Positions 48,265-60,844 of a DNA stretch of 64,000 bases are shown piece by piece. This DNA is from Naganishia liquefaciens (taxonomy: Eukaryota > Basidiomycota > Tremellomycetes > Filobasidiales > Filobasidiaceae), in contig BLZA01000007.1 of the NCBI GenBank assembly GCA_013423385.1, positions 310,001 through 374,000 of the forward strand, in the 5' to 3' direction. Positions within the stretch are counted from its first letter, which is position 1; the number at the start of each line of letters is the position of its first letter. Below the pieces are notes generated by a model that made no database searches, was not told where the DNA came from, and was given only the letters and a program-made list of their open reading frames with translations. The position numbers and the translations under genes were made by a program.

Positions 48265-50556
48265 TTAGTTGACCTCTAGCCTCAGCGCGTCATACTGTAC
48301 ATAAACCGATTTGGGCAGAAGTGCAGATTCATCATCGGTGCCATTGGACGGCAGACTCAATACAATGGTGTTGGATTGAGAGGCGGTCAAGTAGGACACC
48401 GGAAAGGTCCACTTGTTGGCGAGATTATAACATATCACGGCGCTTCTCGTTGCACATGATGACGATTGACTGTGTCTGTTACAAAATATGCCGGTCAGAT
48501 CTGTAATTACCAAGCCTTCGGGAGACAGTGACATACGGGATGACCCAGGGCTTTGGAACCTTGCCATTCACCGCCACATTCAACGGCAAGTCTGAATATA
48601 GCTCGGTGGCGTTGTAGAAGTCGGTGTTGCCGGCGGCTGTCTTGGCTCCTGCGAGCTGAATTGTGAATGTCGCATCGGACCTCTTTCGGAGGTCTTTGTC
48701 GTTCAAATTAAAGGTAATAGTCCAATTATTGATGTTGCCATCGCCTTCAACCTGCTGAGGTCTGATGGAATTCGCATAACCTCCAAAGACTGACCAATGG
48801 ACATAATTCCAGTCAGTCGCTTCCGAGCTCTTGCCAATATGGAAGTTGACGCCATTGGGGAAATCTTCGATGAAATCGTATGACCCCCAGTAGATGCGTC
48901 CGTAGGCTGGAGGGGATGGGATTGATCGCGCAAATTTCCGTGGCGGTACTTTCCCGAGCTCAGATCAGGTGTTCCGATGCGCCAAATTTCAGTTCCAGCG
49001 CTCTCGCCTTCCCACTTGACGTTTTTAAATTTGTAGCTTGTCCAGCGGTGATCACGACTTCATCCTGCTCGTACAGACCAAACACACCTTCAGCATAGAC
49101 GGTCAACCTGTAAGTGCCTGCTTTGATGCGATCGATGTGGACCTTTCCGTTATCGTCAATATTGGCCCAATACTGGTAGGCCTTGGTATCATAGACATTG
49201 TCCTGATAGTTCACGCCCTCTTGCGACAAGATAGCTATGGCGTTGGCGGCGCCTTTCGGCAGAGTTAATTTCGCTTGCCAACTGCCTCGCTGGGCTGTAG
49301 TGACATAGCCAGGCACATGTTGTGCAATCTCATCGTAAAACGCAGCGGAAAACGATAGATCCGCGTACTTAGCAGCATCGTTCCTGAGTGAATGAAGTGA
49401 AGACCCGGCCAGTCCTTTGTTGAGTTAAAAGTACGAAGGCCCGAAGGTCCTATCAAAACCGTTTGTGATATTAGGTGTCTGGTCGCCATGATGATTGCTC
49501 GAGATGTAGTTATACACGATTCCATCCTGAATAGTCGCAACTGATCAGATATTCTTCTAGCTGTTCGGGAGGCCAGTGAAGCTCTAACATACCACGACCA
49601 GATCAGAATGCGTTGGTCCACCAAAATACGTGTCTTTGGTGTTCATGACTTGCCATGCGCCATAAGTGTATCCGTCAGGGCTTGTCGAGCCATCAGCGAA
49701 AAGACGATGGGCGTCTTGATTACGCCACGTTTCCTGGAAGGTGTACTTTGTAAAGTAGTCTGAAGTCTGCTGGACGAAGGGATCATCTAGCCGATTTCCT
49801 AGATACCAAGTGGCATCCTGCACCAGGGTTGCGACACCCTTTCCCGTCGCAGCAGGGTTCGGAAGCGGTGAAGGGGCGTAAAAGTCGGCGCTGGAGCTGA
49901 GATGGGTCCAAAGGGAAGTGTTCGGTCGGAATAGGGTTTGCATCTCCTGTAGATTTCGAAGGAAGGGGTCGGTTTCGTTGTGATAGGCCAAGCGGCTGAA
50001 CATGTGTAGTCCAGTTTCACCGTCGCGCAAGAACCAATATTGTTCCATCAGCTGGCCAGTGGTAGGATGGGTGTCGCTCATAATCACGCCGCCCCAGGCA
50101 ATGTTACTGGAGTCGACACCTTGGACCAGCGTAAACTTCGAGTATTTGCCCGGAGTGTAGAATCCTGCCACAGTAGAGTTCCCATCAGCGCCCTACAAGT
50201 CAACCTCACTCGATTCACCAGGCTTACCTGCATGTGTACAGGAGCAATCTTAAAAGCGTTGAAGGAATCGGTCACTCGCAGTTCTCCTTGAGCCCTCGCG
50301 GGGCATGACCAGTCTGGGTTGAACCAACCAAGGTATGGTCCTATACCCACAGACCCGGTTGCGGGACCCAGCAGATCCGTTCCATCCAAAGTCATGTTCG
50401 ACATTGCCCCGGTCGATTTGCGCACTGCTGTGCACAGTCGATCGTTCGAAGAATATAATGGGTAGGTGTTTCGGTAGCGTTCAGCAAAGCATGTGCGGAA
50501 TTGACCAGGCCGAAAGAGACGAGGCCGAGTATCTGATAACATACGATCAGCTTCAT
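48265..50556 (-). pseudogene. Rhamnogalacturonan lyase (PL4) gene, disrupted
   Basis: The gene reads from ATG 50556 to TAA at 48265 with at least three introns that still have good borders. A signal peptide (MKLIVCYQILGLVSFGLVNS) opens it. PL4 family matches run its full length: THYI, SNDRLCTAVRKSTGAMS, LLGPATGSVGIGPYLG, GFYTPGKYSKFTLVQGVD, EQYWFLRDGETGLHMFSR, TFQETWRNQDAHRLFADG, YGAWQVMNTKDTYFGGPTHS and NYISSNHHGDQTPNITNG. NVKWEGESAGTEIWRIGTPD and WSVFGGYANS follow, ending YVQYDALRLEV. Conserved blocks lie in different frames, and four disruptions are needed to explain this: a frame change near 50450, a TAA codon at 49427-49425, a frame change in an A run near 49025, and one near 48906. No intron fits at the first, third or fourth site. 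All neighbours are intact, which argues against general sequencing error. Such enzymes cleave pectin side regions; the host is probably plant-associated by ancestry. Confidence 0.85.
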
Positions 50557-52055
50557 GTTGCAGTCGTGGCCGGTGGCGAGCGGTCGCAAGGGGCCGGTTT
50601 GGTCTAGCGTAGACCAGCTATCGAGTAAGTAATCAATCGCGCCAAATAGCGATGAAAAGGCCTAAGGACTAAGGCGAGCTATCAGGAGATGAAGATCGAG
50701 GCTGGGGCTTTGGCGTTTGCTTATATGCAGGTCGCGCATCGTCATGCTGAAGGCACAGCAAGCAGAGTATCATCTACTTGCCAGCTAAGTCTTTACCACC
50801 AGCATATTGTCAGCTCAAGCTGATCGGACATCTTGGTGTGTGCATACACCGGAAAATACGGCCCGCTATGCAGGTCTGCCGTCAATCGTTGGTTAAAACA
50901 CCGGTGAGATGGTGTAGCAACTTAATCTTGCTGACCTGGCTGTCATGTTGAAAGCTATGCTTTGGATCATCGCTCTGTTGATCAGCCCCCCCGCCTGATA
51001 GTTAACTCCCACCGTAACAGCCCTATCAACCGCGTGTCGACTCTCAGCATGCGATGTAGCAGCATGGCTGGTAGTCCATTCGAATCATCAACTAGCGTGG
51101 CATACCGGCGCGGGCGTTCCGACATGTCCAGCAACCTGGGTAGAGGCTATCATTCGGCATGATACTGGTCCGTTGGCTCTTAGCTCAACAGCCAAAGTTG
51201 AAAGCCTTTGAGCTAGCGTTCACATTCTTGCCAGTAGCTAATCACATTGGTGAACACTAGTATGGTGCTATATCGGATGAATCACGGAGGGGGAGCTGTC
51301 TGACCATCACTCCGCGGCCTACGAGCCAGTGATGAAGCTGAAACAGCTGGTCTGGTGAAACGCATGAAAAGCTGTCTAGAACGACATGGATGCATGCTGA
51401 ATCTAGTCTTCGGCTCATCATCGTTGCGCCCGAACTGCACGACACAACAATGATTCACAGGCCGTCATAGGATATCGATGAGCTACATGGGATTGCTGTG
51501 CGCTCCAGCTGATGAGCTCATACGTCCAGGATCCAGACGAAGGCAAAATCGCGGGAAGGTGGCCTATCCTACCGAGAGTACCAACATTGTTATATTGCAA
51601 TTGGGGACCGCAAAGTGCCGCCAAATTGTCCACCTGGACGCTACACCCTGGGTGATGTGGGATTGGACCGGGCGTCCAAGAGAGCACTGGATTTCGTCAG
51701 GCTCTTTGACCGCACTGACTTGGATCCCGCACTGGGGGTCGTCGGCTCAAGATACTGGGGACCGTCAAAGATCGGACCTAGGGCTGTTCGACTGTGACTT
51801 CTCTTTTGGATGCCGCCGAATACAGATCGATTCTCCTCGTCTTCCGAGATGTTGCTGCTCCTGCGTGTTCTATGCGACCACGTCGACATGGACATGGACG
51901 GCGAGCGTACGGGTTTATACTTTGGCGTGGTCGTGTCACTGACTCTCCGCGAGGCGGAAGAGGGGGCTCGATGCGAATGACCGGTGTGACCGTGGCGGAG
52001 GGACCCGATATCGTGCTTTCCGTTACAGCAAGCTGGTGGTGGAGACGAATCAGAA
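50557..52055. other. Gene-poor stretch, 1.5 kb
   Basis: This lies between the 5' end of the PL4 pseudogene and the 3' end of the NUM1-like gene. Only short frames occur on both strands with no recognisable content, repeats or element ends. Confidence 0.5.
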
Positions 52056-55000
52056 TCAAAAAAACACGCGGATGTTCAGACGTAACGGACCTCGAACATT
52101 GTCAACTCCGTCGTAATCATGCCCGTCCGCCTCGACAGCTTCGGCCCGAGCGATTTCATCGAAGCTCGCTCCAATCCGGCTACTATCTTGACCCATCAGG
52201 CTCACAGGGGGTAGTCCATTCTCGACTCGCAGAAGGTATTCGTGTGCGACAGTTCCGGGTCGTTTGTTCTTGTGAGTGCTTCCGCGCATCGACATGGCAG
52301 ACTGGCTTCTGGCCTCGGTCGCTTTGGGAGTGGCATTCTCCGACATGTAGCTTCGTAGACTCCTAGAAGACTGGAACTTGTCCCTACGGCCGAATTCGTC
52401 TACGTCCCTGCGCACAGGAGTGGTCAGAGTTTCCACCGGCAGGAAGCTTGCCGACCCCGAAATCGTCGCCTGGGAAGGCTTGCTGATCAAGTAAGACAGA
52501 CCCTTGGGTTGGTAATGTCAGACGTTGGCAATTCCGCTTTATTCGCTTCACACCATACTCACGTTCATCCACGTCTCATGCTGCTCCCTGGTCCCGGCGG
52601 TAAGACGAAGTTCTCGTCCAGGTGTCGACACAAGCAGTGATTCGCTATGCATATCTGGCCGCGATGCACCATTGGGCACCGACTTCATGCCGGATATAAA
52701 GACTACGGAAACGCTGATTTAGCACAGACGCCGTGCCAATCAGCCAAATCCGCCTTACCACTCTTTGCGCTGGATTCCGCAGCCGTTATACCTCCAGGAT
52801 CCGTGGCGCTCCAGTACAACGTCTTGGTATATGGATTGATCCAGAAGAACCTCTCATGGGCGTTGCCGGATAATCCTGAACTGAATGCTTTCCTGGTGTC
52901 TTTCCAGAGGAATTGTCCGATCATGGTCTTCGTCAGATCTTGAACCACAGTGGGATCGGTTGAAGCGGTGGCGCTCAAGAAGCCTTGCTGCCTCGATTCA
53001 GTCGGAGGCGGAAGGAGTCCATATTCGCTTGAACGTTCCGAGCCAGCACTTGCCATGCGGAGTCCATTGGCGGAACGGAGCGCCGGCGACGCGGACACGA
53101 CTATATCTGCCCGGCTTCTCACACTTTCCCGACTCTGACGGATGGATCCATAGTTCGGACCAGCTCGAGAAGCGGAGTAGTACTTGGAGGAACTTCCTGT
53201 AGGACCACCGAGATCTGCAACGTCCCGAGATCGCATGCTGGCATGAGATGTCTGTCGAGAGATCGAGAGCTCTGATTCCTTGGTCCTTGAGGCAGTCGGT
53301 AGTGCAGGAATGGCAAAGACGGATTGAGACCATTCCTTAGTGGAAGACGGCACATCCAGGGGTGCGCCGGAGGGATTCATAGGAGTTGAGGGCTGTGAGT
53401 ACAGCGAACGCTTGTGTGCCCTCGCCGAGATAGGAGTTTGCGGCTGGACTACCGGCATCGTGTGAGACTCGCTGTGATCAGATACTTGTTCATTGGCCAA
53501 CAATGAAGTAGTTCCCTCTTCAGGATACGGCGCAGCTACCACCGCATTGTCGGAGCGAGGAACCAGTGCTTGTCGGGATACTCCAGAGTTCTTTCTGGAT
53601 CGTGCCCCGATTTCCATAGCAGGCGGTGCCTTTAAGAAATCGTAAATTGGCTCGTTCATGAACGCGGAATCACCCAGCGGTAGACGCCTTGTTGACGAGC
53701 CGGTTGCGACACCTCCGAGTTGCGTTTCCGCGGTTTGACGGCTTTGAACTGGCATTTCGATAGGTACGAAGATCTCGCGGTCGACGACCTTCTCGACAAA
53801 CCTGTAGATGCAAGATAGCGTAAGTGTTGCCGTTCGGCATCGGTCTCTGAAGATACTCGTTAAAACTTACTTGATGGTCTCTACCGGAACTTCGCGTATT
53901 ATTTCCCTTTCGATGATCTTTTCGACAGGAATCTCCCTTTCCACGATTCGCTCCACGACACGGTCGACCGGAACTTCGACAATACGGTCGACGTATTCGA
54001 TAACATTGACGGGTATCTCGACATTTCTAACGACTTCTTTTTCAATGATCTTGTCTACAGGGATCTCCCTGACTACCTCGACTGGTCGGTCGACGTACTT
54101 CTCAACCTCTCGGATGACTTCGACTGGCCGATCAACAAAGACCTCCTTGATCACCTCGATCGGTCGGTCGATGAAGATCTCCTTGATGACCTCGACAGGG
54201 CGATCAATCATCTTTTCGATCTCCTTGATCACTTCGACCGGGCGGTCTACGAGCTTCTCGATCTCGACGAACTTTTCGACCTCCTTGATGACTTCGATCT
54301 CCTTGACGACTTCGACGGGACGGTCGATAAAGACTTCCTTGATCACTTCGATCTCCTTGATGACTTCGACCGGTCGATCGATAATCTTGTCAACTTCGAC
54401 AATTCTCTCAACCTCCTTGATAGTCTCGACGGGCCGGTCGACGAAGACCTCTCTGATCACCTCAACCTCTTTGGTAATCTCGAGCGGGCGATCCACAATT
54501 TTCTCCACCTCGACGATCTTTTCCACCTCTTTGACGATCTCGACAGGGCGGTCAATAAAGACTTCCTTGATTACTTCCACCTCCTTGATGGTTTCGACAG
54601 GGCGCTCGACAATTTTTTCGATCTCGACGATCTTCTCGACTTCCTTGATGATCTCGACAGGTCGGTCGACAAAGACTTCTTTAATCACCTCGACCTCCTT
54701 GATAATCTCCACCGGACGCTCGACGATTTTCTCGATCTCGACGACCTTCTCGACTTCCTTGATTACCTCGACGGGTCGGTCCACAAACACCTCCTTGATT
54801 ACTTCCACCTCCTTGATGGTTTCAACAGGGCGGTCTATAATCTTTTCGATTTCCACAATCTTCTCGACTTCCTTGATGATCTCGACAGGTCGGTCCACAA
54901 AGACTTCTTTAGTCACCTCGACCTCCTTGATAATCTCCACCGGACGCTCGACGATTTTCTCGATCTCGACGACCTTCTCGACTTCCTTGATTACCTCGAC

Positions 55001-58000
55001 GGGTCGGTCGACAATCTTTTCCACCTCTTTGACGATCTCGACAGGGCGGTCAACAAAGACTTCCTTGATTACTTCCACCTCCTTGATGGTTTCGACCGGG
55101 CGATCCACAATCTTTTCCACTTCAACAATTCTCTCGATCTCCTTGATGACCTCAACGGGGCGATCCACAAAGACCTCCTTCGACACCTCGACTTCCTTGA
55201 TGACTTCCACGGGGCGGTCGACGAATTTCTCGATCTCCTTGACGATCTCCACAGGGCGGTCGACAAGCTTTTCGATTTCGACGATTCTTTCGACCTCCTT
55301 GATAGTTTCGACTGGGCGGTCGACAATCTTTTCGACCTCCACAATCTTCTCAACTTCTTTCGTCACTTCGATCTCCTTGATGATTTCCACTGGCCGTTCC
55401 ACAATTTTCTCGACTTCAACGATCTTCTCGATCTCCTTGATGACTTCGACAGGGCGGTCTACGAAGACTTCCTTCACTACTTCGATTTCTTTGATCACTT
55501 CCACGGGGCGGTCCACGATCTTCTCGATTTCGACCAACTTTTCGACTTCCTTAATGACTTCGACGGGACGATCGATGAAGACTTCCTTGACTACCTCGAT
55601 CTCCTTGATCACTTCAACCGGTCGATCGATAATTTTTTCGACTTCGACAATTTTCTCGACCTCCTTGATGACCTCCACAGGTCGGTCGACGAAGACTTCC
55701 TTGATCACCTCGATCTCTTTGATGACGTCGACTGGGCGGTCCACGATCTTCTCCACCTCGACGATCTTTTCTACCTCCTTGATGATCTCCACCGGCCGAT
55801 CGACGAGCTTTTCGACTTCGACGATTCTCTCCACCTCTTTAACAGTCTCGACGGGTCGATCGACAATGATCTCCTTGATGACTTCGATTGGTCGGTCTAC
55901 CGGAATCTCTTTGATGACTTCCCTCACAGTCTCAACAGGGACCTCTTTGATGATCTCGACAATCTTCTCGACCGGGACTTCCTTGATGACCTCGACAATC
56001 TTTTCGACTTCGCGAATGACTTCCCTGTCGATCGGCATTTCTCTGATCACCTCTACTTGCTGGATGACTGGGATCTCCTTAATGACTTCCCTATTTACCT
56101 CGCGTGCAGGAGGTTGAGCGTTGAACAGACGAAGGTTGTGAGCGGAACCGGGTATCAGCGATCTTTTGCCAGAAGCCCGAATGCTCTCTTGATCGCTATC
56201 CTCGTCTGCACTCGAATCCGGCGCGAGGGAATGGAAGTCGTCTCCAGAAGTCATGCCATTTTGCGAATCGCTTGGCACGACAGTCACAACAGATCGAGCT
56301 GATTCGTAGTCTGTTTCATCGTCCATGTCGGTTCGGGGTCCGATAGTCGAAGTCGGTGAAGGCGCACGAGCGTGCACTGGACTTCGCGCCAAGCGTTCCG
56401 CGCGAGGTGTCGTCTCCGTCACAGCCATCAAAGCAGCCAGGTTGCGAGTAGAGACAGGCATGACAGGGCGCATCGACTTCAAATCGTGAGCTGTTCCGCC
56501 GCTTTCCTGCACTTCGGGTTCGACTGGATCCGTCATGGTACCAACATCAGCATATGTAGGCTTGACCGCTGACGGTGGGAATTCCTCGTCTTCCCCTTCG
56601 TCACCATCGTCCGCCAGGGCTGCAAGCTCGTGGCCGAGATTGTCCATGTTGACGGTAAAGCTATCGGGTCGGCTCAACTGGCTCGCTTGCGAAGGATGAG
56701 AAATGAGACGGCGAGCCAAAGATATGGATTCCGGGGTGTCGCTGGAGCCGCGCAACCGATTCGGTCGCATGTCTGGTGTGTATTGTTCAATGAGCGGCGA
56801 CGTAACAGGGCGGGAAGGCGTAGAGGTATCCGAATGTGGAGAATCGTTACTGTAAGGTCCGATATGGGCTCCTTGAGCCAATGGCGAAGGTGTGTTGCTA
56901 GGGCTACTGTTAGGTGAGTCAAAGCTGGAAGTTCGACCTAGCCCACTCGGTTGTCTGATTCCGCCACGAGCTCGTCTTCCGCGAACTCCTCGGGAGACGA
57001 CTCGACCACCGAATTGCGGCAGGCGGGACTTGGCGAAAGCAACGGGTGACTCTGAAGTGCTAGCCTGGAGCGCATCAACCGACTCGGAGGCAGCTTCTGA
57101 CGTTCCCCGTAATCTTTCGAGCTCTTGGAGCAACTCGGTGATCTCCTCGTCCTTCTTTGTCAACTCTTCCTTGAGATCATCGAGTTCGTTAAAGTTGGGT
57201 TGTGCTAGAGGGCTTTGGTTCCGTTGTTCCGACTTTGTCAGTGAGGTGTCCGGACTAGCGTCTCCGAAGTCGGATGCGTAAAGTGACGACGGGCTGTTAA
57301 CCTCCCCCTCAGGACCGAACCCGGGACCTCTACGCTTAGCGCCGCCGATCCGCCCAAAAACGTCGTCGTCGTCGTTGGCCGTAGAGCCGCGGCGGTTGGT
57401 GGATCTTCTCCTGCTATCAGCTGGGCTCAGTGTACTAGGCGACCCAAGACGCTCTCGCGAAGCCATCTGACGGAGACTGCGAGCACTGAACCCCATTCGC
57501 TTCTTCTCCATGAGCAGCTGCTCACGTAGATCCGATTTCTCGCGTTCAAGGCCGGCTTCTCGGGTTCGGGCACGGGCAAGATCGGCTTCGTATTTGGCTT
57601 TCATCTCTTCCATGATGGCGTTCAGGCGTTCGGTCTCGGTCTTGTGGTTTTCGGCGATTTCCCGAGAGGACGAAAAGTTCTTTTGTAGGCGCTTCAATTC
57701 ATTCTCGGTTTTCGCGAGATTGGACTGGAGGTCCTCGACGCGCGTCCGGTTCTCCTGGTTCTGAACTTCAAGATTCCAGTTTTCCTCCTTGAGACGCTCT
57801 ATGGTCACAGGCAGTGTTAGTAGCAGACTCGACCTTTACAGCATTAAATAGCAGCGAACTTACCCTTTTCCATTTCATCAGACCTGAGTTGCGTTCTCAC
57901 CGTCTCGTGCGCTTTCTCTAATTCAGACAGTTTGACACTGGTCTCCTTCAACGCCTTGTCCCTCTCATTGAGCAATGTGTTGAGCCGTCGGACTTCAGTA

Positions 58001-58691
58001 ATCAAGTCGCTTCCGATCGCTTGTGCCAGAGTGAAATTTGACATGTTTGCTGAATCTCCACCCGGAGTGGCGGCGCCAACCTTTGAAGGGGAGCTCACAT
58101 ACGAGTTGAAGGTAGGGCGCTGAGGAGTCGTGTCCAAAAAAGGATCAGAGACCGAAATTGGTATCGCGCTTCTGGCTTTCGGCTTGGCTTTGCTTTCGAG
58201 GGTTATCAGATCCTCCTGGAGAAGTCATGAGTCAGCAAGGCCTTTTTAGGCGCGATGTATGCACTCACTGCCTTCTGTATCTTAGCCAAGAGAATTTGAT
58301 TGTTTTGCGAGTACTCTTTGAGGTTCGTCTGCAAAGCGCGTAGTCCGCTTTCGACCCATGCATCCTCATCGTCCTCTATTTCGTCGTGATTTTCCTTTTC
58401 GAGGGCGTGTGATCTCTCCATCGCCACGATGGCATCCCTCATCTCCTGCTGCTGGCGAATCAGCTCTTGCCCCATCTCTCCCACTGCGGCCAACTGCCTC
58501 TCCTTTTCCGCTAACAGCGATTGAAGGTGTGCATGACGACGTGAGGGTGGTGCTTGAATAAGTTGCGACGCGCTGTGGGGCAGTTTGGCGGATATCTGGG
58601 CTTGCCGAATGCGAGAAGATGCTGCTTGAGGAACAGGGCGACTGTGCTGCGGAGCCTCAGGAGGGCCGTCGCGCCAGGTAGTGCCCGGCAT
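52056..58691 (-). CDS. NUM1/ApsA/Mcp5-like cortical anchor with PH domain
   Basis: About seven exons encode a protein of roughly 2,100 residues. The N-terminal part is coiled coil (LQSLLAEKERQLAAVGEM and LAQAIGSDLITEVRRLNTLL, typical of Num1/ApsA). A charged coiled coil and a disordered Ser/Pro/Thr part carry the ApsA-type DETDYESARSVVTV and SGDDFHSLAPD motifs. Next is a 740-residue repeat array (separate entry) of VEVIKEV and DRPVE modules. The C-terminal PH domain starts LTKTMIGQFLWKDTRK, RFFWINPYTKTLYWSATDP, continues LLVSTPGRELRLTAG and TREQHETWMNGLSYLISK, and has a basic tail. Num1-type proteins bind PI(4,5)P2 at the cell cortex through the PH domain and tether dynein and mitochondria. 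A further upstream exon (about 58855-58749, ending SLQELILNDRRTESGG) fits in frame, so the true start may lie above 58691. Confidence 0.88.
53900..56110 (-). repeat. Tandem protein-repeat array in the NUM1-like gene
   Basis: I count about 34 [DE]RP[VIL] modules. The commonest unit alternates two half-units, roughly EKIVDRPVEVIKE and VEVIKEVFVDRPVEVIK, with spacing of 17-40 residues. DNA copies share long identical stretches but differ at many third positions, so the array has grown by duplication and then drifted. Both strands are open through the array. Confidence 0.9.
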
Positions 58692-59452
58692 CTCGCTGAA
58701 GAGGAATATGATGGGAGGTGAGCTGCGTTCCAATAACACGATTCAAGCTGGATATTTACCGATAATCTGCACCGCCTGATTCCGTCCGACGGTCGTTCAA
58801 GATAAGCTCCTGGAGCGATCGCGAGTCGACCTTGCCTGGAGTATGTGCTGCTTGATAGTGATAGTCGGATAGCTGCCGGTGTGATGTTCTGATGGAAAGT
58901 CTTGTTTACGTTGAATGACTTTCCCTCTCTCGGACGCGTTCTCTGAGACAGCTTCGCTTCCGAAGATTGAGGAAACGTAGTGGCTATTACGTAATATTTA
59001 CCACCCGTATATGGTCATCTATCACGTTGGATATCGGTTTGGCCATTGCGCTATTTCCTTCTTTCGCCGTGTTAGTCTCGAGTGGGTATTGCCTGATTGT
59101 TGGCCTGCGTAGCTGAGGACTGTTGGCGCATGACTTGGAGCCGTCTTTCTTCTGGCTCAGCTTCAACGCACCCTTGATGCAGGAGTCTGCGCAATGTCAT
59201 ACTCTTAATGGCTACCACGCAGGATGAGTCAAGGAAGCCGGAATAGGACACACGAGCGCTGGGATTGCTTCTTTTCAAGTCAGGCTGGAAGGCTGTTGGA
59301 GAAAAATTTGATGATCCGTGGATATGCGTCAGGACGCGTCGCTTTTGTCCAAAAGCCTTGATTCTCAAACCGATTCTCGGAAGATTCTATGCATTTCACT
59401 TGACCCTCATTACATTGCGAATTTTGGCACCTGAGCGAATTCTGCCGATCTA
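58692..59452. other. Intergenic, 761 bases
   Basis: This lies between the NUM1-like 5' end and the CCC1 stop. The part near 58749-58860 probably contains a first or second exon of the NUM1-like gene, because it is in frame and splices (GTAAAT donor, TTCAG acceptor). No ATG for it could be fixed. Nothing else is seen. Confidence 0.5.
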
Positions 59453-60844
59453 CTAGTTCTTCTCCAAGACCCGAACGATACCAAATGAGGCCGCACCAGC
59501 AGCAGCGACTGAACGATCAATATATCAGGTCAAGGTACTTCGCTCGCGTACAGGAAATGGACTGACCGACAAGAAGCGTGGTGATAGCTCCATAGATGAC
59601 GCCTCCGGGACCTAGAGCGGCGCCCTGGAAGTCTCCGTTAGTCATGCGCGAACAGGCAAGGATCAACTGTACGTACAGTAAACCATGACTTAAGACCGCC
59701 AAAGAGCAGAAGAATGATACTGGTGATGCCCTGCGTGGCACGAATGTCAGCGTCGTAATCTGCAAATCGGCCAAGGAACGCACAATCGACCAATACAGCG
59801 CAACAAACGCTTTGTCAATGAAGAAGTACGGCACCAGCGGCACCAAACCGCCCAATGCATAACTGGCACCGATGGTGAATGCACTCGCGAATAGCCGACT
59901 CGACGGAACCTCTTCCATGCCCTCTCCAAACTTGAGCAAGAATGCAGTTGTACCGGTGGTCGGGACATGTTGTCTCGATACACGGTTCATCCAGCTGAAT
60001 CGGTGACCGAATAGTTTGCGCGAGTCAGACGATCGGAAGGAAGCAACTTCGTCTGCAAGAGCAGCTTGCACGAGCGAGTTTGAGACGGCCCGGGAGACAT
60101 CTTCCGTCACACCCAGTGGAGCGAGTACTTCGTGAACCTCGCGGTCGACTTCGGAACCGCATGCTATCTCTAGACGGCGAGTGTACTCGCTGAATTTGTG
60201 TCGGAAAAGATCCTGTTCGGCTTGCGCTGCGAGGTAGCCACTGACAGGGGGACATCCGATTAGAGACGGATTGGTCACTGAAGACGCCGCAAACTCACCC
60301 GACGCCCATGCTGAATGCTCCACCAACGATCTCGGCCAAACCACCCATATAGACCAATTTGCTGGAACCCAAAGATGAGAGACCGGCGGTCAAAGCGAAT
60401 GGCACCGTGAGACCGTCAGACAGACCGATGATGCTGTGCACAATGTCAGTACCACAGTTGGCGACTCTCGTTTCAAAAGACTTACATATCACGAACGATG
60501 TCGTGCGAAATGAGATGTCGCTCTTCTGGAACAGCATCCCTACAACATTGCTGATTCGGTCCAGCATCACATTTGTCGTAGATGGAAGGCGCGGGACTCG
60601 CATCCCTGGATGATGGCCGGGATCCGCCCGACCCGTAGTTTCCTCCTTGACCGCCGTTCTGCCTCGCGGTAAGCGAAGTGCGCTCATCCGCGGTGATCCG
60701 CCAGATGCCTTCATTGGCTGAGGCTGCACCATTCTTCTTGGGTAGGCGGACGGTCTCGTTGCTGTTTGCCTTCGAAGTGGACGCGCAAGGGCAGTTGCCG
60801 GTACTCGAGCAGCATTGGCGCTTCGAGGAATCTTTGTTGGACAT
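59453..60844 (-). CDS. CCC1: CCC1/VIT1-family vacuolar iron/manganese transporter
   Basis: About six exons from ATG 60844 to TAG at 59453. The N-terminus is Cys/Ser/Asn-rich (RQCCSSTGNCPCAS) and disordered. The VIT fold then reads RHLISHDIVRDMIIGLSDG and TVPFALTAGLSSLGSS, with YMGGLAEIVGGAFSMGVGGY holding the acidic/Gly metal-path residues. The cytosolic metal-binding helices follow (AAQAEQDLFRHKFSEYTRRL, REVHEVLAPLGVTEDVSRAV), then ASAFTIGASYALGGLVPLVP and a C-terminal pair of TM helices. The family imports Fe2+ or Mn2+ into the vacuole in exchange for protons. Confidence 0.92.

Noticed and set aside
48960-49616. Extra introns to explain the PL4 disruptions
   Set aside because: A 51-base GT-AG stretch over the TAA codon exists, but its removal would delete a conserved part of the enzyme. 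No intron fits the three frame changes.
53808-56117. 769-codon + strand frame as a gene
   Set aside because: It mirrors the NUM1-like repeat array in antisense, has low-complexity Ser/Thr/Ile content and no domain; the sense frame has clear NUM1 context on both sides.
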